NCBI GenBank assembly: GCA_964200185.2
Contig: CAXNAD020000206.1
Span: 1 to 24,642, forward strand
DNA: 24,642 nt
DNA from: Choristocarpus tenellus KU-1152
Taxonomy: Eukaryota; Phaeophyceae
Direction: 5' to 3'
The position numbers were made by a program, and so were the translations under genes. Below, one piece after another: positions 12,201 through 19,687 of the stretch (positions within the stretch are counted from its first letter, which is position 1; each line of letters opens with the position of its first letter). Under the pieces are notes generated by a model, which was not told where the DNA came from, searched no databases, and was given only the letters and a program-made list of their open reading frames with translations.

Positions 12201-15200
12201 GGGTCCTAACCCACCTTGGTATATATATATGTACATATTTGTGCGTTTGGAAAATCACATTTGCTGGCATGGCCACAGTACTATACAAAGACCAAGTCGG
12301 CAAGTCAGTGTTTAAAGATACATGGTGCACACATGAAACATTCTCTAGGAATGTAGCCAGGAAGTCATATTTTTCAACATCACCTGATGGGTGCCCCGAT
12401 ATACTCTGATACTATTACTGAAATTATTTTTTGTAGGATATGGCCATAACTTTGATATTTCTTGCTCAAGTCATGTATTTAAAGAATGTTCAGTGAATGC
12501 TGAGTGCAAGGGGCATCGAATGGTATAAGTGGAAGGCTAAATTTCAATAGGTGGCACATGGTATGAAGTTATTCCATGTGTTTTGAGATGGTTGGAATAG
12601 GGTGAAAATCACACATCCCTAGTTAAAACAGTGATATTTCAGGGCTTTTACATGAGAGCACATATGCTGGCAAAGAGTGTATGTTAAGACACCTGTTTGA
12701 GTATAGCTGGTGCTGTTGGGAATGATACAGGACTTGAGAAATACAGTGGTGACTGTCGTGATACCAGTGTAGTATTTTGACACATTTGGCATACATAGTA
12801 TGAAGTCAGAGGGTACACTGATATTTGGTGCATTCTGCTCATGCCAGACACTAGATCGTATATACCCCTGCATGTTTCTGTGTGAGGTTGACCTTCCAGA
12901 CTTTGTTGTTCATTGATGTTGGATCACTGAAGCAATGAAATGCTTTGTGCTCATGCGGGTTCATTATTTGTTTATTTCTCTACACAGGCTGCCATGTCTC
13001 CATCCACCTCTTTGCCCATATCCCCCCCATGCCCTTCATTTTCTTGTACATCCTCCTCAGTCGTCCTCAGCTTCAGCTTCTTCATTTAGTGGCTTCAATC
13101 AAGCGTAGTAACTTGGTGTTTAACACTCTTGACCCCCTTCCCTGCGTTCTCTCTAGGCTTGCACTTCCCCATGATCCAGCCTCTCTCAAAATATTAAGAA
13201 CTCCAGTTGTGATACCCCTATGCCGGATGAATGACTCGGAAGTGTGTAAATTTGAGACAATGGGGTGCCTCACACAGTTCCCAGGTACCACACAAAAGAT
13301 TCCGTTGCCTTGCTGGACTTCATCAGGTCGAGAAATCTCCCTAACCCAATTCGGACAATCCCCAAACCCACATCCTCTCAACTTCCAAGCACCGCTGTGC
13401 AACCTCTAGAAACTCCCTGTTGACAAAAGGAAAACCTGTGGAATGCCAGGATCTTGATCTTTCCAATGCACCACTCGTCATCATAGATTGTGAGGGCTTT
13501 ACTAGTTAAGCAGCAAAGAGTGACTTAGAAAATAAAAATTTGGCCCTCAGAAAGATGAAGAAAAGCGACCTAGAAACCAAGCTTTCATTCCTACTAACTA
13601 GTTCCGTCCATAGTAGATGTCCAATGTATGCCAAGCAATGCAAGCAGACAAGACTGAACCTTGAGAGTGTGGAGCCAACGGTCTCATAAGTAGATTATTG
13701 ATATATTTCCTCCTTACTGTCCAATGAGCCCAACACCAAGGAGAGACAAGGCAAAAGCTAAACTCTGATTGAGTTACAGGGCAATACACTCAACATCCCT
13801 CGCCCGCTGCGTTTTTATTTGGATAGTATGCCAAGAGCTCTTGACTGGAGGGCATAATTGTGCACTATCTTTGTGGTACAGCAGCCGACTCTTACCTATA
13901 AAAAAGAGTCAAAGTATCTTAGAGGGTTGAGCCAAGTCCGCTTGGGGTCCAAAAACCAATGTTGCAATTTCGATGTAATTTTGGCTATTGTGTTTGTTAG
14001 GAAGTGTCAATATCCCTGTTCCAGGCGAACCTTTTCATAACGTATACATTTTGCCTTCTCGGAAATGTTTTGGAGTAGGAAAATGTCATAAAAACATCCA
14101 TGGGAAGCCAAGCCCCAAATGGACAAACAGGGCAAAACTCGTACCCTCTAAGATACTTTCTCTCAAAGCTCCTTGAGGAAATGGTTGTGACTGTAGTTTG
14201 GGTACGACGGTTCATATTTCAAAATGTAATTTCTTACTCCAGTTGTGTTCCGCACACTTCTTCTTTTAAGCTTGAGGGTGCAAATTGCACTCATTTTTGA
14301 CTGAAAAAAAATCGACAAGAAACAGCACCTTGAAACAATGGTACATAAGAAGAAAGAGGGTAATATTTATGACCAAATTGGCATGCTCAGCAAGAGGTCA
14401 CACAGTTGTATTAGATATTGTTTCGAGTCTGACAAGACTTACGAAAAGAATTTAATGGTATGAGAGTTTCTGTGCCAGATGCTCGTTGATTCCTGAATTT
14501 TGTTTTTGGTGATGGAGGAGATACTGGAGGATATCCCACTAATATCTCTACAGAAAAAATAAAGGAAGTGAATCTACTTCTCTGTTGTAATCGATTTCTC
14601 TTTTGTTTTTGATGATTTCCGATACTGAAAGTCCACACCGTTATTTTTCATCATTATTATAACTACTACTACTACTACTACAGTTGGAAATCAAGATTAA
14701 TAGTACTGATTCATTATCGTTATTACTAATACTACTGCAGTTGAAAATCGAGATTAATAGTGCTGGTTCATTATCGTTATTGCTACTATTACTACAGTTG
14801 AAAATCGAGATTAATAGTGCTGGTTCATTATCGTTATTGCTATTGCCACAATTAGAAATTCAAAGTGGAATGTTTTGATGCTTTCTGATTGAACTGTCAC
14901 TGGAGAAAAGTTGGAGATTGATCGAATCATTTTTCCAGTTGAGGTGAGGGTTCACCGGAGACAGGATCTAAGCGGACAATGACTGCATGATCTGTGCCAA
15001 GTGCTTGCGTATGTATTGTAATAGCTTGAATCTTTTCATCCTAACTATTTTCAAGGAAACAAGCGTGTGGATGTTTCAAAGCAAAAATGTTATCTGCTCA
15101 AATGCTCTACTATACAGAGATGATGAGTACATGCTATTATTGTGAGACACAGCGCCACCTTTTTTTGGTTCTTAAAAGTGAAACAAGACAAAATATAAAT

Positions 15201-18200
15201 ATTTGTTCACCTAGTTGTGTTAGTCGTAAATTAGAAACTTGGGGAACGCTATCTCACTTTTAACCGTTTAAAATAATAATTCTCTGCAATTTTGATGTGC
15301 TAGTTTAATATTTGCTATTATTGACGTATGTCCTAATTGTCTCTTCATGTTCATTTTGAACTCCTACCTTGAAATTAGTTTTGATTAGGCCTTTTTTTAA
15401 CTTGACATGTACCTGATAAAATGTGCACTATGCTAGTTGATTTTACCCTCTTGATTTTTTTCATTAACAGCTGTGGTTCAGAAGTGGTACCACAGAGTTG
15501 CAATGAAGGTGTCAGAAATCTGAGTAGTCCCTTTTTTTGACCTCTTAGGTACATTGGTAGGTGTGAACATATGCTAATAGTAGGTTGAGAAGTGTCCAGG
15601 TGACGGAGCCCTACATAAGCTGTGATAACTTGAGTACAATATGTACATTTGGTTTTTAATAACACACCCCTTGGATTTTAACATTTATTGTGTATGAACC
15701 ATTCAGTCATGTGGCGATTTTGTTGCCCCGGGGGGGGGGTAGAGGCCAGGAGTAGGGTACTGAGAATCAGTAATGGAAGTAGGTGTAACTGCTGTTTGTC
15801 CTATCCCTGACCTTCAACTAAGCAACAGTGTATTTCAAAGTTTGAACTACAGTAGTCCTATAATATAGTAGCACTATTTCCACAGCATCAACATTAGTAA
15901 GAACACTATATACCTCCCCTGGGGGTGGGGGGGGGGGGTTGCACCACTGTCTGCGACCCACTTTTTTTTAGGCCAAGTACAAGCAGCTCATGCTAACATT
16001 CCGGAATGTGCGTAACTACCGCCTGGTAGCTTCAGTGATTTCAAGGTCCACAACACCTTCAGAACTTGCCACAAAGGTGAGGGGGCGGGGAGAGGGTATC
16101 ATGAAGATCTTCATATCATTTAAGGGTAAGTTGTGGTCATAACATAAAAATCGTGATTGATGAAGGAAATTCATTGTATTTCTATCGTGTTGGGGCTGGG
16201 TTTGCAACCACAGTAATAGAATCTCCAAAGGCTCTTGCTTGCTTTGTTCATTGTAGTGTGACTCCCACTGTAGGGATGTGGGAGGGAGCCAAGTTTGGTC
16301 CTCAAGTACGATTTCAGTATTATTAGGACTTACTTTTTAAAACACTACCCAATGATGAAACGATGGTGATCATAATATTGCAATGCAAATGCATCCTTTT
16401 TGGTATACACTCTTTTTGGGTACCGCATCCGGTACCCCTCCTTTTTTTCCCCATTATCATTGTACTTGAAGTTATTATTAGGAAGCGTAACACATACCAT
16501 TTGATTGGTCGCCCAATTGGCTCTTATCTCACAGGAAAGCAGAGCACGGTACTGATACGGGAGTATTTTGTGTATAGCTGTTCTTGATGTATAGTATGCG
16601 TGCTACAGAGATCAACTGGACAATACAAAGTAGTTGCTTGAGTTAGAGGCTGATGTGGCCTTGAGCCGATTTTCACACCTTTATGTCTCTTTTTATGCCA
16701 TCATTTTTTTTTTCTGGTCCCCAAATGCCTGTATAGTTCCTTGAGTGTGAGGCTGACGTGACTTTTGAGTCGGTCCTTACACCTTTTTTTTTGTGCTATC
16801 AACATTTTTATTATTATTGGACATGTGCCTGTAGTGTGAACACGGTGGCCAGCAGGGGTAACTTCTCTTTTCTGCAAGGCATTGTGCAGAATTATCACGT
16901 TTACATGTGCATGTATGCCATGTGTGTAATGATATTTTGAAGTCTTAGGGGTCCTCCACTTGCCATGTGTTTTTGTGTGTTACCCAGGTATGTTCAATTG
17001 TACATGTGTATGTATCCTGTCTGTGTATGTGTTAATGTGATTACAAGGTCTCAGGTCTAAGGTAAATTTGAGGGCAGTGGTACTGGATTAAGGAAAGGTA
17101 AAATTAGATCAGATGTGATTCAAGGCATTTGCTCTTGGAGGGAATGAGGGTTGGTATTTATGTGGGGAAACGTTTTGGTAGCTGGAAGTTATATGAAGGA
17201 TCAGCCAACAAGATATTATTTCAATCTGGCTTGCTCATTACTGTATATTCAACAACTGACCAAAAATTCCCCTGTTGTTTAGTTTAAACCGGGAATGAGT
17301 ATCTGTAGGTATGGAGGTGGAGGTGGAGGTGGAGGCCAACATAAAGTGTGCAGCTGTACCTGAGTGTTGGATGGTCGATTTTGAGGGTTTACATATGTGT
17401 GTTGTTGTGTTTCCTCGTCTGCTGTGTGACTCAACCAATTGCAACTTGTACTGGCATCATTTGAGGTGGTGTGTATTGGAAACCCTGTATAAAGAGAGGA
17501 GTAGATGATAGTGAAGAACAGGTGCCATCTTGTCAGTGCACTACACTACACATAGACTCCTGACAAGTGTCAAAAAGAGCAAAATATATCTATATTAGTA
17601 GTACAAGGGGATTTTAGTGAAGAGTTTGTGCCAAATGTTTTTTGTTCCCATGTAGGTATTGGTTTGTTGAGAGTATTCAGAAGTGTTTAGGGTGAGATTT
17701 TGGAGGATTTCCTCTAAATCCTATACAGTACGAAGAATGGGGATGGGACGTGAGTATCTACAATATGTTCATTGAAAAGGTCAGTTCGTTACTTTTTGTC
17801 ATACCCAGTGTGAGTCTAAAGAAATATTGTTTTTACTGCATTATTTTTGTTGTTAATGCCACACTAGAAAATTCAGGATGGAATTGCTTGTTTCTCTTTG
17901 ATTGGACAGTTACCAAGTATCTTTTGGATATACGAAATATACATTTAGCCATCCTGTCAAAAGGTGTGGCGTAGGGATTCTCATCTTACCAGAGGCGGAT
18001 ATTTGTCGTAAGAGTGTGTGGCAAAACAAGTAGTATGATAAGTGTTTGCCTATCCAACATAGCATTTATCTCCTTTCATCCTACAATGTACCCATTTTAC
18101 AAGAAGGGGGCCCGAACTTTTAACGATAGCCCCACCTACGCCAACCAACGCACTTTTAATAATAGTGTAAGGTCTTTGTGGTAAAACCGTTGGCAAATCT

Positions 18201-18958
18201 CTATAGATCTCTTCCTGTGCAATACTAGTGATCAATAGTGTGAGCATGATACGATATTTCTAAAATAGCAACAATTAATTGCTATGACTACAATGACTTT
18301 TTTGGAGTTGTTGATGCAGGTTGGGGGTTGCATCCCATTTTTGTGTCCAAGAAATATCCTACAACGGATTTTTTTTTTCTTGCTTTTTCATTCAAATTTC
18401 GTGCCCATCCAAAACTGTTGTTAGGGTGGTCCACTTGATCTAGAGGGTGGGGGAGAAGAAATCAACAAAGACAAGTTCCAACAGTTTTTAAAGGGAAATT
18501 GACAATTTCGACGATTGCCACCATGAAAACGTCAATAATATGTGGTTTATGGTGTGGTGCGATATTGTTTTGTGGTTATGACCAACAGCGGTGTAGGGCA
18601 AAACTCCTCGTCACTGCTTTGGCTCACCCTTGTATTTCCCCAAACTCTGACTGCAATGTTTATTAAACCATCATAGTTACACTGTTAAAGGTCGCGGCAA
18701 CAATAATACTAGGTTTAGAAGATGCAAGATGACGCACAAGAGGATGAGGTTGACTTCAAAGATACGTTAGCTAATTATTCTTTCTACACAGGAGGAGGTG
18801 ACCACCATGCACATTCCCTCGTGTGTGTGATTTTCTCTTTTCCAGGATGCAGTAGGCCTACTGAAGTCACTGAGCTCTGCACTCGACTGCCTGGCTACGC
18901 CCCTGAGCAGTCGGAATGGCCCTGGCACGTCAAAGGGGAGAAAAGGAAGCAGCCATAG
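104..18958 (+). CDS. Large multi-exon RING / PHD / RGG / PHD-ePHD / TFS2M protein (5' partial)
   Basis: Proposed join: 104-204, 1092-1260, 1546-2410, 2714-2875, 3835-4106, 6443-6502, 7045-7156, 8048-8318, 8636-11603, 15972-16076, 18719-18797, 18846-18958. Every junction is GT-AG and phases match throughout, giving about 1,758 residues after the missing 5' end. Domain order is RING end, PHD, Gly/Arg/Gln-rich arm, PHD, ePHD, disordered region, TFS2M. PHD and ePHD fingers read histone H3 tails and nucleosomes, RING fingers recruit ubiquitin-charged E2 enzymes, and TFS2M of the DIDO/PHF3/Bye1 group contacts RNA polymerase II; a nuclear chromatin/transcription role is inferred from these. The least certain joint is exons 3-4-5, because exons 3 and 4 each meet a stop soon after their donors and an AATAAA lies near 3224. 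The alternative is two genes, a RING-PHD gene ending near 2436 or 2883 and a PHD-ePHD-TFS2M gene with a possible ATG at 3969. The last two exons are also weak. Confidence 0.6.
205..1091 (+). other. Intron 1
   Basis: GT-AG intron of 887 bases with weak coding potential in every frame. It contains a short CA run at 693-706, and at 722-737 a stretch (CAGGGCATTTCACCGG) similar to the end of the candidate element at 20356. I see no other feature. Confidence 0.6.
1092..1260 (+). CDS. Exon 2: RING-PHD linker and first half of PHD finger 1
   Basis: The exon completes an Arg codon (AG+G) and reads [13 protein letters not shown], a charged linker, then D-V-G-C-H-A-G-C, taken as the first zinc pair of a PHD finger. 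It ends W-E-F-S-V-Q immediately before the strong donor GTGAGT, in phase 0. Joined to exon 3, the sequence becomes [12 protein letters not shown], a typical PHD core except that the third ligand position is Ser (codon TCT) instead of Cys. A short linker between a RING and a PHD is the layout of PHRF1-type proteins. Confidence 0.65.
1261..1545 (+). other. Intron 2
   Basis: The donor is GTGAGT and the acceptor GAGCAG. A second AG at 1551-1552 (TACAG) would shift the frame and was not used, because acceptor 1545 keeps phase 0 and restores the Cys before T-G-W-F-H. I searched the 285 bases for a micro-exon supplying a further Cys and found none. Confidence 0.6.
1546..2410 (+). CDS. Exon 3: second half of PHD finger 1 and RGG/GRG/GQG-rich arm
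   Basis: The exon opens [12 protein letters not shown], then [10 protein letters not shown], completing the PHD finger (C4, H, C5, final C-x2-C). From about 1640 it is Gln/Gly/Arg-rich with many GQG, GRG and RGR repeats, then Pro/Ser/Thr-rich, and finally six exact 9-bp Ser-Ala-Ala units (2356-2409). RGG/GRG arms commonly bind RNA and are arginine-methylated; here that is family knowledge plus inference. The donor GTGAAG follows the last repeat in phase 1. If the intron is retained, translation continues G-E-A-I-E-H-P-F and stops at 2434-2436, a possible short RING-PHD-RGG isoform. Confidence 0.7.
2257..2290 (+). repeat. GGGGCA tandem run inside exon 3
   Basis: Five G-runs of four or more bases are separated by CA, in frame as Gly-Arg repeats. 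The coding strand therefore has quadruplex-forming character as well as encoding GRG motifs. Confidence 0.8.
2356..2409 (+). repeat. Six 9-bp units encoding Ser-Ala-Ala
   Basis: TCAGCAGCG is repeated with no change except the last base of the final unit. The array is in frame and sits directly against the exon 3 donor. Such arrays vary in copy number by slippage, and each unit adds exactly three residues. Confidence 0.9.
2411..2713 (+). other. Intron 3
   Basis: It is GTGAAG to TGTTGTAG, 303 bases. Phase 1 on both sides joins Ala-Ala to G-E-E-G-D-E. Retention gives a stop at 2434. Apart from that short reading extension I see no feature. Confidence 0.55.
2714..2875 (+). CDS. Exon 4: Ser/Thr/Gly-rich linker
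   Basis: The exon encodes 54 residues: acidic G-E-E-G-D-E-L, then Thr/Ser-rich, then Ser/Gly/Arg-rich ([13 protein letters not shown]). It enters and leaves in phase 1 with a strong GTGAGT donor and matches the low-complexity style of exon 3. No domain is recognised. Reading past the donor gives a stop (TAG at 2881), so this could also be a terminal exon of a shorter transcript, with the AATAAA near 3224 as a possible poly(A) signal. Confidence 0.55.
2876..3834 (+). other. Intron 4
   Basis: It runs from GTGAGT to an acceptor preceded by a long C/T tract (3790-3832), 959 bases. AATAAA at 3224-3229 could be a poly(A) signal for an alternative short transcript ending after exon 3 or 4. The open frames at 3235-3545 are AT-rich on both strands and look random. 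Nothing else is visible. Confidence 0.55.
3833..3838 (+). promoter_or_regulatory. Tandem NAGNAG-type splice acceptor (AAGTAG)
   Basis: Two AGs three bases apart (3833-3834 and 3836-3837) follow a strong pyrimidine tract. Both preserve phase 1; use of the second removes a single Val codon. Such tandem acceptors commonly give one-residue isoforms. Confidence 0.5.
3835..4106 (+). CDS. Exon 5: basic linker and first part of PHD finger 2
   Basis: After an Arg/Pro-rich linker ([14 protein letters not shown]), the exon encodes the start of a textbook PHD finger: F-C-D-V-C, then [23 protein letters not shown]. First Cys is at 4008-4010. The C-D-x-C-N-x-x-V-H-Q-x-C-Y-G-V wording is diagnostic of the PHD that precedes an ePHD in BRPF, JADE and AF10/AF17 proteins, where it reads the H3 N-terminus. 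The donor follows Ser-Lys in phase 0. If a separate gene began here, the in-frame ATG at 3969 would be a candidate start. Confidence 0.88.
4107..6442 (+). other. Intron 5
   Basis: GTGAGG to GGTTCAG, 2,336 bases, splitting PHD finger 2. It contains a TA/CA-rich stretch near 4628-4650 and no convincing coding segment. The open frames at 4928-5149 and 5136-5438 are not domain-like and have no matching splice phase that I can defend. Confidence 0.7.
6443..6502 (+). CDS. Exon 6: end of PHD finger 2
   Basis: A 60-base exon encoding [11 protein letters not shown] and S-Q-G-I-H-P-S-N-V, the IP...W.C..C end of the PHD begun in exon 5. Both borders are phase 0, with donor GTGAGC. With exon 5 it completes all eight zinc ligands (C4HC3). 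It is a short exon recoverable only from the domain pattern. Confidence 0.88.
6503..7044 (+). other. Intron 6, with a proline-rich open frame
   Basis: GTGAGC to TTGGCAG, 542 bases. At 6870-7044 one frame reads like a genuine linker ([18 protein letters not shown]) but runs out of frame with exon 7 and cannot be joined in phase to both neighbours. It may be a cassette exon, a diverged extension or chance. Confidence 0.6.
7045..7156 (+). CDS. Exon 7: first zinc knuckle of the ePHD
   Basis: It encodes [14 protein letters not shown], then [16 protein letters not shown]. The C-x2-C-P..GGA.K...W.H..CA.W.PE signature is the pre-PHD zinc knuckle of an ePHD (BRPF/JADE/AF10, also ATX-type proteins). 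It follows PHD finger 2 within a few residues, as in those families. Exon end is phase 1, donor GTACCC. Confidence 0.88.
7157..8047 (+). other. Intron 7
   Basis: GTACCC to GAGCAG, 891 bases. The acceptor lacks a clear pyrimidine tract; AG at 8043-8044 is an alternative that also keeps phase and adds one Ala. The 7664-8080 open frame has no domain features. No other feature seen. Confidence 0.65.
8048..8318 (+). CDS. Exon 8: second half of the ePHD
   Basis: Completing Glu from a split codon, it reads [10 protein letters not shown], then after a short acidic insert [30 protein letters not shown]. These are the C-x2-C, C, C and H-x2-C ligands of the ePHD's PHD module; the M-E-P-V-x-x-I connector is also typical. 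The last C...H pair is in exon 9. The exon ends with AG (phase 2) before GTGAGG. ePHDs bind nucleosomal DNA or unmodified/modified H3. Confidence 0.88.
8319..8635 (+). other. Intron 8
   Basis: GTGAGG to CACCCTCTACAG, 317 bases. Acceptor 8635 was chosen because it is the pyrimidine-rich one giving the phase of the long exon 9 frame; the upstream AGs at 8588 and 8594 lead to an immediate stop. Confidence 0.7.
8636..11603 (+). CDS. Exon 9: ePHD end, long disordered region with two islands, start of TFS2M
   Basis: The 2,968-base exon begins S-T-R-K-C-Q-C-P-N and reaches L-C-Y-L-S-R-H, taken as the last ePHD C...H pair. A compact island at about 8942-9090 ([22 protein letters not shown]) resembles a small SH3/Tudor-like barrel. 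Most of the rest is Gly/Ser/Glu/Val-rich and probably disordered. A second non-repetitive island lies at about 10149-10336 ([14 protein letters not shown]). Basic clusters (L-K-R-P-R near 9740, R-K-R-P-R at about 10523-10537 followed by D/E runs) look like nuclear localisation signals. From 11382 the TFS2M domain starts: [14 protein letters not shown], then [10 protein letters not shown]. It ends E-Y-K in phase 0 at GTGAGT. Confidence 0.88.
8942..9090 (+). other. Possible SH3/Tudor-like island in exon 9
   Basis: This is an aromatic, hydrophobic block (V-A-W-F, G-R-Y-C-L-V, A-V-W-V-D-W) in otherwise low-complexity sequence. Alternating beta-type residues and several Trp/Tyr are compatible with a histone-binding barrel next to the ePHD. 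This is pattern resemblance only; no family motif is met in full. Confidence 0.3.
10149..10336 (+). other. Unrecognised ordered island in exon 9
   Basis: About 60 residues rich in aromatic, Gly, Cys and Met residues ([31 protein letters not shown]) are flanked by disordered repeats. The W/Y-R-G-I opening weakly recalls AP2-like beta-sheets, but the rest does not fit. No function is assigned. Confidence 0.35.
12988..13409 (+). other. Unexplained coding-like island with two strong acceptor-like sites
   Basis: Two good acceptors (TTTCTCTACACAG before 12988 and TTCTCTCTAG before 13157) precede stretches of coding-like composition: Ser/Pro-rich after the first, and an open frame to a stop at 13407-13409 after the second. 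The reverse strand is also open over 13082-13402. No family is recognised. It could be an alternative terminal exon, a decayed transposon or a captured gene fragment. Confidence 0.3.
13910..14160 (+). mobile_element. Foldback/MITE-like element, copy 1
   Basis: An exact 16-base inverted repeat, AAAGTATCTTAGAGGG at 13911-13926 and its complement at 14144-14159, bounds about 249 bases. Further inside, G/C-TTGGGGTC-type blocks (13931-13939, and complement near 14111-14124) are also inverted. The same termini occur in the element at 24133-24300, so this is a family. There is no transposase; the size fits a non-autonomous element. Confidence 0.7.
14662..14680 (+). repeat. (ACT)n microsatellite
   Basis: About six ACT units run directly into the first unit of the 57-bp minisatellite, whose own units also end in ACT-rich sequence. 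Confidence 0.85.
14681..14857 (+). repeat. 57-bp minisatellite, three units
   Basis: Units start at 14681, 14738 and 14795 with CAGTTGAAAATCGAGATTAA or a close variant. Units two and three are almost identical and the first is more diverged. The period is a multiple of three, which makes an artefactual Leu/Ser-rich open frame. Confidence 0.85.
15726..15739 (+). repeat. Poly-C/poly-G palindromic run
   Basis: Four C followed by nine to ten G. It is low-complexity intron sequence with foldback and quadruplex potential. Confidence 0.8.
15921..15938 (+). repeat. Poly-G run upstream of the exon 10 acceptor
   Basis: Runs of five and eleven or more G separated by one T, about 33 bases before the acceptor at 15971. 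A G-rich block so close to the branch-site zone is unusual; it can form a quadruplex in the RNA. Confidence 0.75.
15972..16076 (+). CDS. Exon 10: core of the TFS2M domain
   Basis: The 35 codons, phase 0 on both sides, read [18 protein letters not shown], then [14 protein letters not shown]. Joined to exon 9 this matches the TFIIS central-domain pattern Y..K.R.L..NL.d.kN..L...V..G.I.P..L. Known TFS2M proteins outside TFIIS (PHF3, DIDO1, Bye1) carry it with a PHD finger and use it to dock on RNA polymerase II; whether this divergent one does is inference. Acceptor is a long T tract and donor is GTGAGG. Confidence 0.85.
16634..16835 (+). repeat. Imperfect tandem duplication, period about 100 bases
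   Basis: The block with CTTGAG..(A/G)GAGGCTGA.GTG, (T)GAG(C/T)CG, ACACCTTT, a long T-run and TGCCTGTA occurs twice, starting near 16634 and near 16736. The copies share order and spacing but differ at many positions. Confidence 0.55.
17312..17336 (+). repeat. (GGAGGT)n hexanucleotide run
   Basis: About four units of GGAGGT lie in an intron; they create a short Glu-Val reading frame that is not taken as coding. Confidence 0.8.
18719..18797 (+). CDS. Candidate exon 11: acidic segment
   Basis: It reads [19 protein letters not shown], acidic and open, after GGTTTAG. It keeps phase 0 from exon 10 and leaves in phase 1 at GTGACC. No motif is diagnostic. The frame stays open straight through to 18958, so the 48-base gap to exon 12 may not be an intron. 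A pyrimidine tract with ACACAG ends at 18790, so a different exon border is also possible. Confidence 0.4.
18846..18958 (+). CDS. Candidate last exon
   Basis: A strong acceptor (GATTTTCTCTTTTCCAG) ends at 18845. In the phase set by exon 11 the frame reads [10 protein letters not shown] and ends K-G-E-K-R-K-Q-P-stop at 18956-18958. In phase 0 it instead reads [14 protein letters not shown] and stops at 18978-18980, which looks at least as coding-like. An exon here is likely; its frame is unsettled. Confidence 0.45.
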
Positions 18959-19681
18959 ACCCCACAGACCCAGTGCATAGTCAACGTGCACCTTGGTGCT
19001 GCCCACTAATGCTTTCCAGAGGGCTGTTTCATTTGTGAAGTGTTAATGTTGTGATATCTTATGTCCTACCGCTCCATGTGGTTATATATATTGCACTTTT
19101 GCTGTACCTTGAAAGTTATAGTGAAGTACATTTGTTGAGATGGGACTTGAGGATGATCATGTTCCATCATTCCTCGCTGCTTTGTCAACACGCATGCCTG
19201 GTTGCAATTTTCCATGCACTTTGCAAACTGACCAAAGGCTTCGCTCCTCAGATGGGGGGAGAAATATTTGCAGTTTTATTTGCTTGCCAAGCAGTAAAAG
19301 CACCTTCTCCAACTGTATCCTTCCCCTTCCCCACCCCCCACCCATTGTATGATACCATGTACTGTGCGATGACTTACAATGGCGTGCTTTGTTGTCAATT
19401 CAATCTGTTTAATCACAATGAATGGTTTTCAGTTGGCACCCGCCAGGAAGGTACCCATTTGGCGAGATTTTGCCACTACAGCTCAATACAACTAAAATAT
19501 TATGTGTGCGTGTGACTATGTTACTTCTATGTGGTAGGTTTTGGTAGTGGGTGTGGTGCTCTCATTGTCAATTATTGTTGAGGCTCAAGTTGTCAAGTTT
19601 TGTCCATTTTTTTTCTGGGGAGCTGGAGCTGAGAATAGGGTATTGTTGTATAGTACTCCAGATTACTTTATAATGTTGTAA

Positions 19682-19687
19682 AATAAA
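19682..19687 (+). terminator. Possible poly(A) signal
   Basis: AATAAA about 700 bases after the candidate stop codons, followed by T- and A-rich sequence. It is plausible for the large gene, but the hexamer is common in AT-rich DNA. Confidence 0.25.

Larger units (their letters stand above)
11604..15971 (+). other. Intron 9 (4.4 kb, inside TFS2M)
   Basis: GTGAGT to CTTTTTTTTAG. It carries a coding-like island at 12988-13409, a foldback element at 13910-14160, an (ACT)n run and a 57-bp minisatellite (14662-14857), and two poly-G blocks (15729-15739 and 15921-15938) shortly before the acceptor. The TFS2M sequence is continuous across it, so no coding exon is needed inside. A TA run lies at 12223-12231. 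The remainder shows nothing I can name. Confidence 0.75.
16077..18718 (+). other. Intron 10
   Basis: GTGAGG to AGGTTTAG, 2,642 bases. It holds an imperfect tandem duplication (16634-16835) and a GGAGGT run (17312-17336). The usual end of TFS2M (a Met-Ser/Thr...Glu-Met helix) may lie in a short exon here that I could not identify. Confidence 0.5.

Noticed and set aside
13082-13402. Minus-strand 106-codon open frame as a separate gene
   Set aside because: No domain, no recognisable start context and the opposite strand is equally open. Recorded only as part of the unexplained island.
14684-14878. Leu/Ser-rich 64-codon open frame
   Set aside because: It is produced by the 57-bp minisatellite, whose period is a multiple of three.
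19051-19515. 154-codon open frame after the large gene
   Set aside because: No recognisable domain or conserved motif; composition looks like untranslated sequence.
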